NCBI GenBank assembly: GCA_012845835.1
Contig: JABAKD010000001.1
Coordinates: 13,254,684 to 13,318,683, forward strand
Direction of reading: 5' to 3'
Length of the DNA: 64,000 nucleotides
Origin: Undaria pinnatifida
Taxonomy: Eukaryota > Sar > Phaeophyceae > Laminariales > Alariaceae
Shown: positions 1 to 12,339 of the stretch, piece after piece
Position numbering within the stretch: position 1 is the first letter of the stretch
Layout: each line of letters starts with the position of its first letter
The notes under the pieces: model-generated
The model's database searches: none
What the model saw: the letters and a program-made list of their open reading frames with translations, nothing else
What the model was told of the DNA's origin: nothing
Translations under genes and position numbers: made by a program

Positions 1-164
1 AGTGTGTCTGTTCCCCTATGATAGTATTTCTGGCCAACACAAGACTACATCCCGGTATCCCGGTACATAACTTCTACATGAGAAGTGCGGCAGAGTATAA
101 ATCATGCTTTTCGAAGTACCTAGTTGAATGCTCAAAACCACGTACGCGCGCACGCACGCCTTTC

Positions 165-370
165 ATACCAATCCTCTAAAAAAGGGTTTATAGTTTCCGT
201 GCGCAGACTGATTAACATCACCCTGTTGAGCCTGGTACAAGCTACAACGTAGTTCTAGGGGGAGTCGCCGACCTATGTTCTTAATGAGGACACACACCCA
301 GTAAGACGCGCGATCGGAGTATCACACACAGCTTGCAAAGACAAGTTTCGACGAAATCCTCGATCTCACA
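165..370. repeat. Dispersed repeat family R1, copy A
   Basis: This stretch closely matches 5,140-5,340 and 19,360-19,575. Shared blocks include the 'gcgcagactgattaacatcaccctg'-type segment, 'gaggacacacacccagta', 'cgcgcgatcggagta' and 'acacacagcttgcaaag'. On the minus strand it can be read as a decayed peptide containing SSKLVFASCVC, which recurs in the other copies. Whether the family is a decayed gene family or a non-coding transposon cannot be told from these copies. Confidence 0.75.
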
Positions 371-379
371 GCAGGGGCG

Positions 380-1045
380 TGTTTGTATTTTTTAGTTTTT
401 GTACAATTTTCCATACCACGTGCCTGGTACCGGGTACGTGGTATTATGGTGAGTTACAAAATTTCACAACCATTTCAAGGTGCTGCAAAAATAGGCATCC
501 CTTTAGAAAACCGTTTTTGTATGAGAAGCTGGTTTCGACCGTGGATCACACATGTCCGTCGACGCACACAGGGTGATGACAGAAACAACAAAAACTCTAC
601 GCGAGTTCTTAGCGACAGTTAATTACGTACAACCCACCGTTCCAAAAACAGAAACAAGCAAGCACACAAGCACGCGCGCACCTGACGGCCGCTCTCGCTT
701 CCGATCCGACACCGCCTCCCCCCGTCGAAAAGTTGTTGACGCCCTTGCTGTTCCGCTTCTCTGCCTTCACCACCGACACCTCCTCATCGCTGCTGCTTTT
801 ATCGTCCCCGCTGCCATCGCCACCTCTTCTTCTTCTGATCCTCTTGTTGTTGCGCATGCCGCCGGCGCTGCTGCCGCCACCGCCCCCTGCTGTTGTTCCT
901 GGTTTGGTGACACGATAAGGGAGGGAGGCAGGGAGAGAGGGAGGGGGTGAGGGAGCGAGGCGGGAGGGAGGGGGGGTTGGAGGGAGGGAGGGGGGGTTGG
1001 AGGGAGGGAGGAGACGATAGGGTGGGCGGGGGGGGGGGTGCGTTT
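380..1045. other. No gene seen; ends in G-rich purine tract
   Basis: The reading frames here are short, overlap on both strands and resemble no family. From about 917 to 1,040 the plus strand is a run of GGGAGGGAGG units, a low-complexity purine tract that could form G-quadruplexes. Confidence 0.6.
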
Positions 1046-2200
1046 AGTTTGACACAGGATGCTGTTTTTCAAAGTTTAATCAACATAAAAACGCACACGG
1101 TGTACTGCAAGTGCTAGGCATTCCTTCCTCATTTACGACTCTACAATTACTAGCACAATTATCAAGGCCAAACGAGTTCTTGACGCACTCAAAAACACCG
1201 GCCACGTAACACAGTGGGGTACGTGATTTAAAAGTGTCCATAGCAAAAGAGAACGGGCTCGGCAACTGGAAAACATTTTTAGGGACATTTTACTTGGAAT
1301 TATTATGAGAGCGTTTTTTTTTGCTCTAGAGGGGATAAGAGTCAAATCGGCGTGTCATGCCATGTGACGCCTATACTATAACCCACCGGTATATAACACC
1401 TAGTCTGATAAAAAGAGCGGCACGGAGATAGGAGCGGTGACACAGGCCTGCTCCGAGGGGCGCTTCAATCGGGCAGCTCACTGCACCCGTCGCATCTTCG
1501 CGTGCAAGCCGTTGGGGCAAACGATCGGCTTGGGCGATCACACCATCACAACGCACGGTAACATCTTCAGCCGGCAGCTTCGGCATTCCTGGTGCAGTAC
1601 CGGAACGATATATGAAAATGGCTGCGCGATTGTACCCTTTACGTCGCTCTGGATCATTTTACGCGATGCACCTGCTAGTTGTAGAGCCGTGTACGTTGAG
1701 CAGAGGCCTACGTGAGCGGTACCTGATACTGCCACTGCTGCCAATTTACAGCGGTAGACGACGAGTATCATACAAGCACTGACGAGCGTAGTTCTGTCAA
1801 CTACAAACTACAAGCAACAAATACCGAACGGCGACATGCGTGTGTCGACTTCAACGATCGTATACATTCCACGGTCGTATCCCACTGCGCCTTCACCGAT
1901 CAGTTAATGTATGCGTTGGATAAGGCTTCCTGCTTCAGCCAGTACTCCTACGCATAAGGGTGTGGCTAATCTACAACAGCAGATACGAGTGCCAGCCGCA
2001 GCTCAAGGGGCAACGGCAAGTTTTCGATAGCCGAGTCCGCCCACGGCATTCATACTGCGGTTTATAGCATCACCCTAGACAGGACTGCGGGCTACGCGTT
2101 ATACAGGAGCAGACGTAGCCCACAGCAGTGAATACAGTCTGCAGCAATAGACTTCCCGGTACCTGGTACGGGCACGAACCTGGTAAAGCAGTCTACAGCA
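1046..2200. other. No supported feature
   Basis: Only short frames of ordinary composition are present, none above about 93 codons. One TACCTGGTA word lies at 2,160-2,168 (see findings). Confidence 0.5.
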
Positions 2201-2249
2201 GTAGATCACGAGAAATCCGTAGGACACGGCCGCGCACTAGAATGCTCCA

Positions 2250-3060
2250 CGTCTGCGTTTGCTGCGCCTGCAGCAATAGACGAGACCACTAAAGTAGACA
2301 CTCGCGTCCTGTCTCTCCCAAGTTTGACAGAAAGTGCGTTACTTGCGTACAGCAGTAACGCTATAGCGCTGCGGCTGCTGCCAAACCAACAAGAATACCA
2401 CCACAGCCACCACCACCACCACCACAATACCATCACCACTACAGCCACCGCAATCAACACCACTACACCAACGCCATCTAATACCAACCACCACCACCGT
2501 CACTACCACCGCCACCAGCATCAACACCATCACCATCAAACACAGACCGACCAACGCCACCACCACACACCACCTACAACCACCCCAACCCCCATCATCC
2601 AACACGCAACGCCACCAAGAGCAAGACCGACACCAACACCAACGCCTGCTGTTGCTGTTGCAGTCGACCGACGGACTCGCACACTGCCACCACCACCATC
2701 AACACCAACACCAACACCAAAACCAACACCAACACCAACACCAACGCCTGCTGCTGCTGTAATCGTGTGACGCACTGGCACACTGCATGCCACCACCACT
2801 ACCACCACTACCACCACCACCACCACCATCGCCATCGCCACCACCATCACCCATCACCAACACCGACACCGACACCATCATCACCACCACCAACACCAAC
2901 GCTTGCTGCTGCTGTTGTCAAGCGGCGCACAGGCATACTGCATAGCACCACCACCAACAACATCAACACCACCAACGCCGACATCACCACCATCACCACC
3001 AATATCTGCGGCTACTGCTGTAATAGCCCAGCGACGAACCGGTACGTTCGGTGAGAGTGT
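2250..3060. repeat. CAC/ACC satellite with higher-order repeat
   Basis: Blocks of CAC, ACC, CAT and AAC triplets alternate with a conserved spacer. The spacer begins with an ACGCCTGCTGCTGCTGT-type segment and ends near GCACACTGCATGCC. Spacers occur near 2,642, 2,741 and 2,899, with more distant versions near 2,258 and 3,004, giving a higher-order unit of roughly 100-160 bp. The long poly-His and poly-Thr/Pro frames on the plus strand, and the Val-rich frames opposite, follow from the triplet composition and are not supported as genes. Confidence 0.8.
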
Positions 3061-3154
3061 ATACGACGAGAGACGAGGTCTTCGCAACATGCAAGCAGCA
3101 GCAAAACGGGTACCAGCCGTTGCCATTATTAAAACCACTCCCACGAAAAGCACG

Positions 3155-3660
3155 CGACCGCAGAGCAGACTCGTCCACCAAACATACCAACATACACCCC
3201 CCACCAGCAGCAAAGGTTGCCTCCAAGCTCTCTTATGCACTGACCCATTACAGCCCGTCATGCCGTAGCATGCTTCAACGTAAGCAGGAAGCACACGTTC
3301 ACCACAATTGTGATAAAGCAAACACGGCAGCTGCCGGTCACTACAGCAGTGCCAACGCGTGCGACAGCAGTCTTTCGCCAAAACATACACCCCCTCAACA
3401 CCCGCAGCACCAGCAAAGGCTATGAATAACTCCAAGCTCTTGTACGCACTGACACATCACAGCAAGCTCAGCTAGCAGCAAGCAGCAATGATGCGTCTCA
3501 TCATCGCGAGGATACAGCACGCACAACAGCAGTCAAGGCCACGCTATACCTTGACAACCTAACGCACGCCACGGCAGAGCAGTCTCGTTCACAAAACATA
3601 CACCCCCGGCAGCTGCCCCCCCCTGGAGCAGCACCAAGCACCACCTCCAAGCTCGGCACA
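3155..3660. repeat. Tandem repeat, period about 205 bp
   Basis: The segment with core GCAGAGCAG followed by AAACATACACCCCC occurs near 3,162, 3,363 and 3,571. Between them, 'ctccaagctctcttatgcactgac' near 3,221 matches 'ctccaagctcttgtacgcactgac' near 3,430. This indicates three diverged tandem units, and no coding sequence is supported. Confidence 0.65.
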
Positions 3661-3679
3661 GCATGGTCGCAATGATACA

Positions 3680-3795
3680 ACACAGCACACAGCGAACAAG
3701 ACACAGCACACAGCGAACGAGACGCAGCACGCAGCGAACAAGACACAGCACACATCACACAGGCCACAGCTCATAGCAACACAGCACACAGCACC
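3680..3795. repeat. Short tandem repeat, unit about 21 bp
   Basis: Units of the type ACACAGCACACAGCGAACAAG repeat four to five times with single-base changes. The Cys/Leu-rich frames on the minus strand are a product of this repeat. Confidence 0.75.
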
Positions 3796-3799
3796 TTTT

Positions 3800-4720
3800 G
3801 ATCCCCCTCGTTTTTTAAAAACTGGCTTCTTGAACGATGGCTTCTTGAAGGCTACCGCCGGCGCAGTGCTCACTCCTTCGACCTCCCCCCCCGAGGGATT
3901 GACCGCACGCGCGTCGTTACTCTCCATGGCTGCTAGTGAAACTCCTCGTGAGGCTAGCGGAGCTTTGTGGGAGACGGGCCATTTTCTGGAAATGGAGTTT
4001 CGTAGAGATATATTATTTGTGTTCTAGATGCGGGGATATGGGGGTGTTTTTCGCGACTGGTTTTCACCAACCTTGGAAAGGGGTGTTTCAATCGGGGGTT
4101 TAGCACCAATATAACAACTCCAACGGCGGAACGACGATCGCCTGGGCGACCGACTGCGACCAGGAACCCAGTACCACAGGCCCGGGGTACAGGGGCAGAT
4201 TCAAGGACAGGTACAGGCACATCAGCGTCACCCATGGTATTTTCTCATAGTAAGTGCGGGTTGTAGTCGGGGCGTTGTGACAACGTGTCGTAGAGCAGAG
4301 CTCTAAGGCTGAAACACGTGGTAACGGCAGTGTGCAGCACAGCGCTGAGCTACACATTTCCCAAGATCCTTGCCATCAGAGGTCCAGACTCCTGAGGGAG
4401 ATGCTATGAAGATATCTGAAAGCGGTCTTAAGGTTTTTGCGAAGGGTCTCCAACCTCATTATGGGCGAGATCGCACGCCGAGAAGCTCAGACCGTCTTCG
4501 AGTACTTGTGGCCCCTGCATGTTGGCACGGCGCTGGCTGCCAGCCTACGCACGATTACTACGACCAAAAAAATAGAGGTACGAACATACTCTGCAACCAT
4601 TTTGTGGGATCCCAGCGCGTTTGTGCAAACGTTTTTCATCTGTTTTATGCTCTGCGAAGGACACACGCGCAGAGTACACACCCAGATTACAAAAGTTCAG
4701 CAGACACGTACACTTTTATA
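3800..4720. other. No supported feature
   Basis: Short frames on both strands, none recognisable. The end runs into a C-rich stretch that leads the next R1 copy. Confidence 0.45.
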
Positions 4721-4724
4721 ATCA

Positions 4725-5345
4725 TATCCCCCCCCCCCTCCCAACGCCCCCTCCTCCCCCACCACCCGCACCATCGCCTAGACCTAGCACCACGCGTATA
4801 GCAAGCTCCTAACAGATATAAATCTATGCGACCTAAAGCAGTTGGAAATCCCCCCTCCCCCCCCCCGCCCCTTCGAACACGCTGCCCTTTCCTCGCCGGT
4901 TGTACGACTTTCAGGATATACATGATAAACTGGTGCATCCCTTCCACAACCGTCAGATTTGTCCCCTTGAAGGAGTAATAGTTTCCGCGCACAGATTGAG
5001 TTGCCCCCCCCCCCTCTCGTTCAAACCCAGACCCCCACGCCCTTAAAATCTCCGCCCTTCCCTCACTGGTAATACGGCTTACAGGATATCCTTGATAAAC
5101 TGATGCATGTCCTTCCACAGCTGTCAGATTTTGTCCCCCTCAATAACGGGTTTAATAATTTCCGCGCACAGATTGATTAACATCACCCTGTTGACCCTGG
5201 TACAAGCTAGACACTGTAGTTCCAAGGGGATATCCTTAATGAGGACACACACCCAGTAATACGCGCGATCGGAGTAGCACACACAGCTCGCGAATATGAG
5301 TTTCGACGAAATCTTCGATTTCACAGTTGGAGTGTATTTCTTTTT
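4725..5345. repeat. Dispersed repeat family R1, copy B (internally duplicated)
   Basis: This is the longest well-preserved R1 copy near the left end. It contains two tandem units about 190 bp apart. Each has a C-run, a 'ttcgaacac/ttcaaaccc' box, a 'cttgataaactg(a/g)tgcat' box, a 'cttccaca..gtcagattt' box and 'tttccgcgcacagattga'. The right part matches copy A and copy C. On the minus strand the frame at 5,124-5,423 includes SSKLIFASCVCYSDRAYYW, similar to the peptide readable from copies C and D. Confidence 0.8.
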
Positions 5346-5589
5346 TATATTAGATACAGATCTTTGCCTTCTTCGTTCAAAGAGACCCAACTGCTGTGGA
5401 ATATGTTCTATACCAGGTAGCATTCCGGCCGGATATGTAAGGACCGTTTTCTGATGATATTCATCGACGAAATGACCACCATATTTGTATCCATAGTGCG
5501 AGGAAACAAATATAAAGTCGTTGTTAAATAAACGAATTTGACACAGATACCTGGTACATAGTAGTGGTCACAAGCTTTGGCGCCAGCAT

Positions 5590-6100
5590 GCCCCGGGCGG
5601 AAATGCCGGCACTGTAGCCGCAACCGGCGCTGCTCCGCATGCTGCCTCTGCTGTCGATGTTCCAACCTGTGTCCCAAACGATTTCACAGGGGGCCTGTAC
5701 TGGGCAACCGGCACTACTTAACCGGTGCAATAGAGTGCAGCGACGTTTGTGACTTAACGAACGCCGTGCTTTTTTGCGGACGGGCCTAGGTACAACCGAT
5801 TGCTGCATTTTAGACATGTGCTCGTCTTGCCGCACAGAAGGGGGCTTCCCATAGTGCCGGTATGTGTAAGCCCAGTATACCAGCACTATTCAGGGCACTG
5901 GCAGAGTGTTTCTATCTTGCATAAAGTTTTCACGGGCACTACACAAGGAGGAAGTAGTAACATTCAACCGGCATTGTGTATGGAAGTGGCACTATTCAAC
6001 CGGCACTATATAGGAAAGTGGCATTATTCACCATGCATCATATCGAGCAGTGGGACTATTAAACCGGAACTATTGGGAGCGTGCCACTGGAAATCTCATT
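5590..6100. repeat. Degenerate repeats with CCGGCACTAT core
   Basis: The core (C)CGGCACTA(T/C), or its close variants, recurs about every 40-50 bp between 5,940 and 6,075, often after ATTCAAC. It appears more loosely from 5,600. A related cluster lies at 39,420-39,600. Frames across it are unlikely to be genes. Confidence 0.55.
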
Positions 6101-6179
6101 TTGCTTGCGTATACATGCCAGGTGCATGCGAGCATGATGTCGCGTTAATTTATATTCTTCCTGAAGTCTTGTTTCTGAA

Positions 6180-8250
6180 TTGATCCCTGGGGATCAGGTG
6201 CGGTGGAGGTGGCCACCCGGTAGGTCATCCCTCTGGGTGGTGTGGGACTTGCGCAAGCTCACTCACTAACATAACCCCCGGCTATAGTATGAGAAAACAG
6301 CCTGCCTCCGGACTTTGTCCAGTTACGGTCGGCCCTACTCATCATCCATGCAGGCGTTGATCCTCGTCCATCCGCTACTACACGATTCCAACTTCCAGCG
6401 TGAACACCGCGTGTCCTCTTCTCGCTGGTCGTCACTAACTAGCTAGCTGGCGGTCGGTGGTGTTAGCCGTGCGTGGATTCCGGTATGTAGTAGAGCTTGG
6501 CAGCGGGCGATGTTGCAACATATTTGCCAGACAGCGAGCAATGTTTTGTTTCAGTTGGGATCGCATCTATCGATCTTCTGGTGCCCCTGAAACATTTGTC
6601 GGGTCGACATACTCACGCATCCGAATGCCATGGCAGCTTGCGCTGCTGGAGTAGTGACGGTGACCGCCGGTAAGGACAGCTCTCGCTGTCAATGCCACGG
6701 GAACTGAACGATACGCCAACTTGTGCTGGATGGCGAATACACATTTGACGTAATGACACAAGACATGAATGATAGTCTGAAGTGTGTGGTCTGTGGTCTC
6801 AATCCACCGGGGAGGATGAACAAAACAATAGTTCTCGCGATTTTATCATGCGGGCGATGGGAAGTGTTCTGCAACAAGTAAAAAAGAAGGACGATCCCAT
6901 AGTTCTCCGCGCGCATTTTCCAGGAATTTGCGATACCGTTTTGGGCTTTAAGGTATGCCCACAGGCGCCTGATGCCGTGTATCTGGTATACTTAGTGCGA
7001 CTTGCATACACGAGTGCATTCGGCTATATATACTGTGCATGCTTTGTTTTGTACTTTGCGGTCGACTGGTGTCAATTAACAATTTGCATCCCTCGCTCGA
7101 AGGGGTGGGGGGGGGGGTAAAAGGAAACCCCGGTGCTGACCTTCATATAGCCCCGTTCCTACACCCGCACACCCGCAAGTAAACTACCACTCCAACCGGT
7201 GTAACTCTCTTTACACCGGCCTCTAACTACTACGGTCCGTGACTTGGTGTACACGTATGTACATGCTCTCTCTTCTTCTCTGCTACCCCCACTATTCTCT
7301 CAAAGTCTCGAAAATGACGCTCTCACTCTCGGGTATTTTACACGTGGTCTATATTTCGCCAAATACGGCCCTTTGCCCATGCTGCTTCTTGCAACCCTCA
7401 GCTCACTCTACCATCGCTCCCGACACCCCCCGTACGTCTCTTCCGTGGCTACGTACATACCTGTTCCACGCTCCCGACGCCCACCGGTCTCGCGTTTCGA
7501 TACCTCAGAATTCGCCCCCCCCAGCAGACAGGTGTGCACACAGTGGTACGCCAAATCCTCGGGGAATGCAGCGTGTTTTCTTCCCGCTGCACTCCCACCA
7601 TTGACACCACCTGACGCTGCGCCTTCACTGCTTGCGTCTGAGTCCACATAGACCACTTGCCTCTACCACAACTAAATGCCAGTAGCGTGGTCGACGGGGG
7701 GGAAAATTAATTGCACGACAGTCAACTTGATCATTAGGTCAACGTCACCTCCTCCCGCGCTCACGGGTGGCGGCGGACCTTTCCTTGCTTGGATTGAAAA
7801 CGTGGTTTTACAAACCGATCACCTTTGGACGCGCACGAAAACGCACTTCAACTCGATCCACCGTGTTGACCACCGCCCTCATCCCAACTGGTTTTCTCCT
7901 TAAAAAAAGGCTCCACTCGCTTGCTAAAAAAAACAAACTTCATGCCCTCGCGTACGCGTCTCGGCAAACATTTCTCTCTCGCACGCAAGGAAGGAAAAAC
8001 CCGCTCCCATTGTGACCCACAGCACCCGCCTGCCCGTCGTCCTAAATGTCTGTGCCAAGTTCTCACCCACGAACAACATGGACCACAATACCGACCTCTT
8101 CGCCCCGGCTGTAAACCCCGCGACTGCGTGCGGAGCCTTTGAGAGCGTCGCGAGGCCACGGGTGTGTGGTGTCCCGCTCGAGACCTCGCGACGATTGCTG
8201 AACCAATGTGATAGCTGACAATAATCTCACTACGGTTTGGGCTTGTAATA
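6180..8250. other. No supported gene
   Basis: Both strands carry only frames of 60-140 codons without recognisable motifs. The left end of the minus-strand retroelement may extend into the last few hundred bases, but no tyrosine recombinase signature was found there. Confidence 0.45.
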
Positions 8251-8256
8251 CATGTG

Positions 8257-9618
8257 TTAGTTGACACTGCTTACGCCGCGTACTCTATGAATGGTAAACA
8301 CATTCGCCAACGGGTTTTTACAAGGGCTGAAAAGACCGGTTCGCATGTCACATTCAGGCGAAACTCTACCAACGAAAAAAATATCCTTGGTAAGCGCGCC
8401 CAGGTGGCGGCGCAACGACGTTTCGCACGAGTTCGAGGCAAGCACACGGATGTGCGCAATGATCTTGCCATTTCCCCCCAAACCCCGAACCTGCCGCAGG
8501 ATACGGGGGGGCGCATGACTGGGGTTAGAGTGGGTCGTGGGTTTGTCCCACCATGAAATCCCGTCAGCGACATCATTCAACACTCGGGGTACATGCATTG
8601 CGTCAACGTTCCATCCACTTGGCATTTGGAGGACTCCTAGAAATCGCATCAACGCTCCGAACTGCGGCTCTTCACCCCCCCGACACACCTAATGCACTGC
8701 TGCCTCATTGTCTTCCCACAACACTACACAATCACCCGCCTGTGCAGGAAGATCTTCACACAACACGACCAACACCCAAGCTAACATAACCATACTTAAC
8801 AACTCAAAAACGATAATAGATATACCGCTGACACCGATCTCAACCAGACTCGAGCCGCACGATCGCGCCTGTTCGCCCTCCGTATAGTGGTGTCTCCAAT
8901 ACGCGCCCGTTTCCAATCAATAAAACCCCCTATGGCATCCTTGGACGCATCTGAAAAACATGTACGTCTCGCGGGTCGAGACACCAAAGTACATAGACTA
9001 GCCACTGACAAGGAGCGGCCACCGACAGCCTCGAGTTCACTTGTTCGAAAACCGTCACCGAATTCGAAGTGTCCTCTTAAATTCCGGACCAACCAACGCG
9101 CCGCCCGCGCCCTGTCGGCGATACTCGCGGCTCCGTGGCCAACTGCGGCCTTTTACAACGTCCGCGAGCCATCGGTTTTGGGAAAACCCTCCCGGCCGGA
9201 CAGCAAACGAAACATGCAGCATAAATTCTGTCAGCTCGGAGACTTGCCTTGTCCACGTCCATGTCCGCGACATCACCCATGTTATGCTATAAACCGGTGC
9301 AGTTTCTGCATATTTTGGGCTGGAATCGTTGCTGGCAATTCGTCTGTGCCCGTGATCCATCCCAACACTTTCTATCGCGAACCCCAACTCAAGGTCTTCC
9401 AAGCGGATAACAAAGATGGATCGTCGGAACCCCGTTATCTCAACGAGCGAACGTGGTCGGATGCGAGAGAATATACCCCGAGCATAATCGCCGACCATCC
9501 CGAAACCATTGTGGGTCTCGACGAAGAGTATCGTCATCTAGATAGTACCACACGAAAAATTCGCTGCCAGTTTCACCCTCCACATCCTGAATACGCGCAC
9601 AGTCATAAGGCACGGCAG

Positions 9619-9650
<32 letters not shown>

Positions 9651-10110
9651 ATTACCTGCCTCCCCACGGTGGCACGATTGCAACGTGGTCGGCCACGGAG
9701 GCTCTTTGGGGTGACAGCACACCATTCTGGCATGTTGTGGGAATGGAAAGAGTGTTCCACGGTTGAAAAAAACACAGTCCCCAAAACCTGGTCTGTTTTT
9801 CATCCAACCGGCAAACGCAAATCTACTATCACATCTGGCCCCTAACTATGTACAAAAAATAAGGGCACCTTCTGGATCCACGAGAATCTGCCGATACACC
9901 TTCTTAATACCAATGCGAGGCAGCACGGTATGGGTGCCTGGACCACATACCTCTGCCGGGGATGCAACGGCCGCGACACGCAACATATGACCCAGCTTGC
10001 ACGGTGGAGACCAATCCAAATAGGTATCCTCGTTGACGCTCGACCGACTACCAGTTCCTGCGAAAGTCAAGTAACGAATATTGCGAAATTCGGGTTTTTC
10101 TATCACACTT
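8257..10110 (-). pseudogene. Reverse transcriptase/RNase H remnant, DIRS/Ngaro-like
   Basis: The minus strand carries an RT-RNase H region broken by several frameshifts and stops. Near 9,870-9,910 lies the RT segment KKVYRQILVDPEGALIFC. Near 9,515-9,560 is the catalytic box FFVWYYLDDDTL, equivalent to YVDD. Near 8,940-8,975 is FSDASKDAIGGF, an RNase H-like start with an acidic residue. Near 8,560-8,660 is GALMRFLGVLQMPSGW followed by VLNDVADGISWWD. This motif order is known from a stramenopile RT family usually filed with tyrosine-recombinase retrotransposons. The recombinase itself was not found, so that placement is inference. A 32-base poly-C run splits the RT. The element cannot make a working enzyme as it stands. 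Confidence 0.6.
9619..9650. repeat. Poly-C run of 32
   Basis: Thirty-two C in a row, read as poly-Gly in the interrupted RT frame on the minus strand. It is the longest homopolymer in the window. Confidence 0.95.
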
Positions 10111-10589
10111 AACGGGAAAAGGCGGATGCATTGAATCTCTTAAACACACCATGGGTAATCACAAATGCGCCACCCGTTACCACATCAGCCATCACCTCTT
10201 TGGCATTGTCCTCGGCATGACCCCTGGCACCAGGGTGATTGCTGTACTTCACCTCCTCTAATAATGACATGGCCACGTTGCGCTACCTTGACCGGCACAC
10301 ACGGCACTAGCGCTCCCACAACAAACAATTTTATTCCAGAAAATATTTCTTTTTCCAAGCCAATGTTTCCGTAAACATGCGGCTCACGGTTCGTGGGCCG
10401 ATGGCGGACGTCAACAGCTTTGCACTCTCTGTAAATTTTCTCGACAGACCCGGACCCATATCGGTAATTTTGCGAGGACAACCCAACGTGCTAAATGAGG
10501 GCGCATCAATGCGCATGGCCAGGTTAACACGCCTGGTGTTTACGGCCTGTCCTAGGGCGAGCGTAATTCTTGTTGAATACACCCACTCT

Positions 10590-11770
10590 GCATGCTCAAC
10601 CCCTCACCGCTATCACCCCGGCTCGTACATTCTTCACGAAAAGGGACAGATCCCGAAACACGACCAGATTGTTCTCGCCCAATGCCTCCGTCGCGCTGCT
10701 ACACTCAAGGCGTGAGATCCCTCAACCCTCATCCGTTCGTCGAGATTGCTGCGGTCTTTCTGCCCGACGATAGCCCCACCGACCGGTGGAGCCCGCACTT
10801 CTATCGGAGCCGGGGGCCTCGCGTTCGCTCCCACCGCCCTTCACTCCGTGTGATCCGTGCCGAGCTTTTTGACCGCCCCCCTCAACAGCCCTCACAACAA
10901 GTGCGCTTGGTGCCCCGCTACCGCCAGGAGCACCAGCATCCACGCTACCATCTGCGCCTTGACCCCACGCCCTTCCCCGGCTGGGATGCTGGCCTCGGCT
11001 GCTGCACGGATGTCGTGGTCAAACTTGCATCTATCGCCCAATATACATGTGTCGGAATTGCGAAACTGGTGACAAGGACGCTCGATTTTTTGGGCTTAAA
11101 TATCGGTACTACCACCACCCCTCTCACCCTCTGTTTCCCCCGCGCTGCCTGTTGACGCCCTACCACCGCTGCTTTCGTCCCATAAGAGTCTGAACAACGT
11201 TCTCCCTTGCCGACAAACTCACGGAGCGCGGGGAATGCTGGCAGAGGTGGCATGCCGAGTACAGTTTGGGGCGGCGGTCGAATGCTTTGCGAGTGTACGC
11301 CCTGTGAAGCTCTGACGAGTGCATCCATCCAAGAGTAAGATTGTCTTTAATTGTGTTTCCAATAACTTGGTCGATTTCCCGCTCCCTGAGTAATCGATGT
11401 GGTTCATCACTTGCGCCCGAAAAGTCATGCCCATTTTGACGAAGCATGCGTCCGACTTGTACAATTTACGTGGGGCACAACGCGTCAGCTGCACCCGTAT
11501 CGTTCAAACCCAAGCTCGGGACAGACCCTGTAGCCTGCCGCAATGGGTTTAAACAGTCCATTATAGGAACATCGCTACCAGCTCCCGTACGCGGTAGAAA
11601 CTGCAAAATACTGAAACCGCCCATCGACCGTAACTGCCACGCAATCTCTGACGTCACCTCCAGCATGTCTCCCAACAGTGCTTGCAGGTCTGACACCGAT
11701 TCTCCCTTGGCGGTCAGAAAACGGGCGCAACGAACCCAATGCCTTCGGGGGCCAACTTTTTTTCTGAAAC
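10590..11770 (-). pseudogene. Gag-like remnant with CCCH zinc finger
   Basis: Upstream of the RT remnant on the same strand is a set of overlapping minus frames. The most telling part is 11,015-11,074, which reads CHQFRNSDTCILGDRCKFDH. This is a C-x8-C-x5-C-x3-H pattern of the CCCH zinc-finger type, which binds RNA in many proteins. The region after it (10,635-11,010) is Arg/Gly/Pro-rich. The frame at 11,466-11,696 is predicted helical and acidic. The likely role is an RNA-packaging protein of the same retroelement. Stops and frame changes break it into at least four pieces. Its link to the RT rests on order and strand only. Confidence 0.45.
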
Positions 11771-11774
11771 ACTG

Positions 11775-12300
11775 ACACGTTTCGAGGCTCTGTCTCAGTG
11801 CTTAAGAGTTGCTGCGCGGTGGCACTAAAGTGTCTGTTTGGATCACTGGCTGAAAATAAAAATATAGTTTGAAATTGGCGCTTATGTGGCCGAAACATGG
11901 TTCGATGGAGATGTAAGAAGCGGAAAGAAGAGGAAAGGAGGTGTAGGGAGTGATCAAGGTGCGGGCTAACCGTCACCTGATCAATACGGCACAATGGCCA
12001 TGTTATGGGCTGATGTACTCCACGGGCAGTTGTACTTACCGACAAACCGTCCTAAAATAAAGTTCCTTGAAACACCCCCTGCAACATGTTCCTCGATACT
12101 TATAGTGAGAAGTTAGTAACAACTTGAATATACAACATGCCGACGGGAACTATCAAAGCGAGATTCCCCGCATATTGCATTTCCCTGCATCTACATTTAT
12201 ATACTTAGTGTACTCAAGTTAGTGGCTACGAATCGAATGGATACTAGTGGACTGCAGAGTCCATATTACAATACCCTTCACGTCGTAAATCATTGCCATG
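11775..12300 (-). mobile_element. Copia-type LTR-like fragment, copy B1
   Basis: This fragment aligns with 40,885-41,480 over most of its length. Shared blocks include a GATCAA..TGATCA region, 'gtactccacgggca/gtactctacgggtg' and 'aagttagtaacaacttg/aagttatttacaacttg'. Its inner part (ACACTT..GCACC..) also resembles the better-defined Copia LTRs at 45,565 and 49,980. No partner LTR or target-site duplication was found, so it is best called a solo or truncated LTR. Confidence 0.55.
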
Positions 12301-12339
12301 CTCGAGCTTCTACACCTGTTTTTCCCGAGCTCTCCCGAC

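Noticed and set aside
2206-3060. Long His-, Thr/Pro- and Val-rich open frames on both strands
   Set aside because: They are translations of the CAC/ACC triplet array, open in several frames at once.
10592-11155. 187-codon plus frame
   Set aside because: It lies opposite the CCCH-finger gag frames on the minus strand and has no recognisable motif; taken as a shadow.
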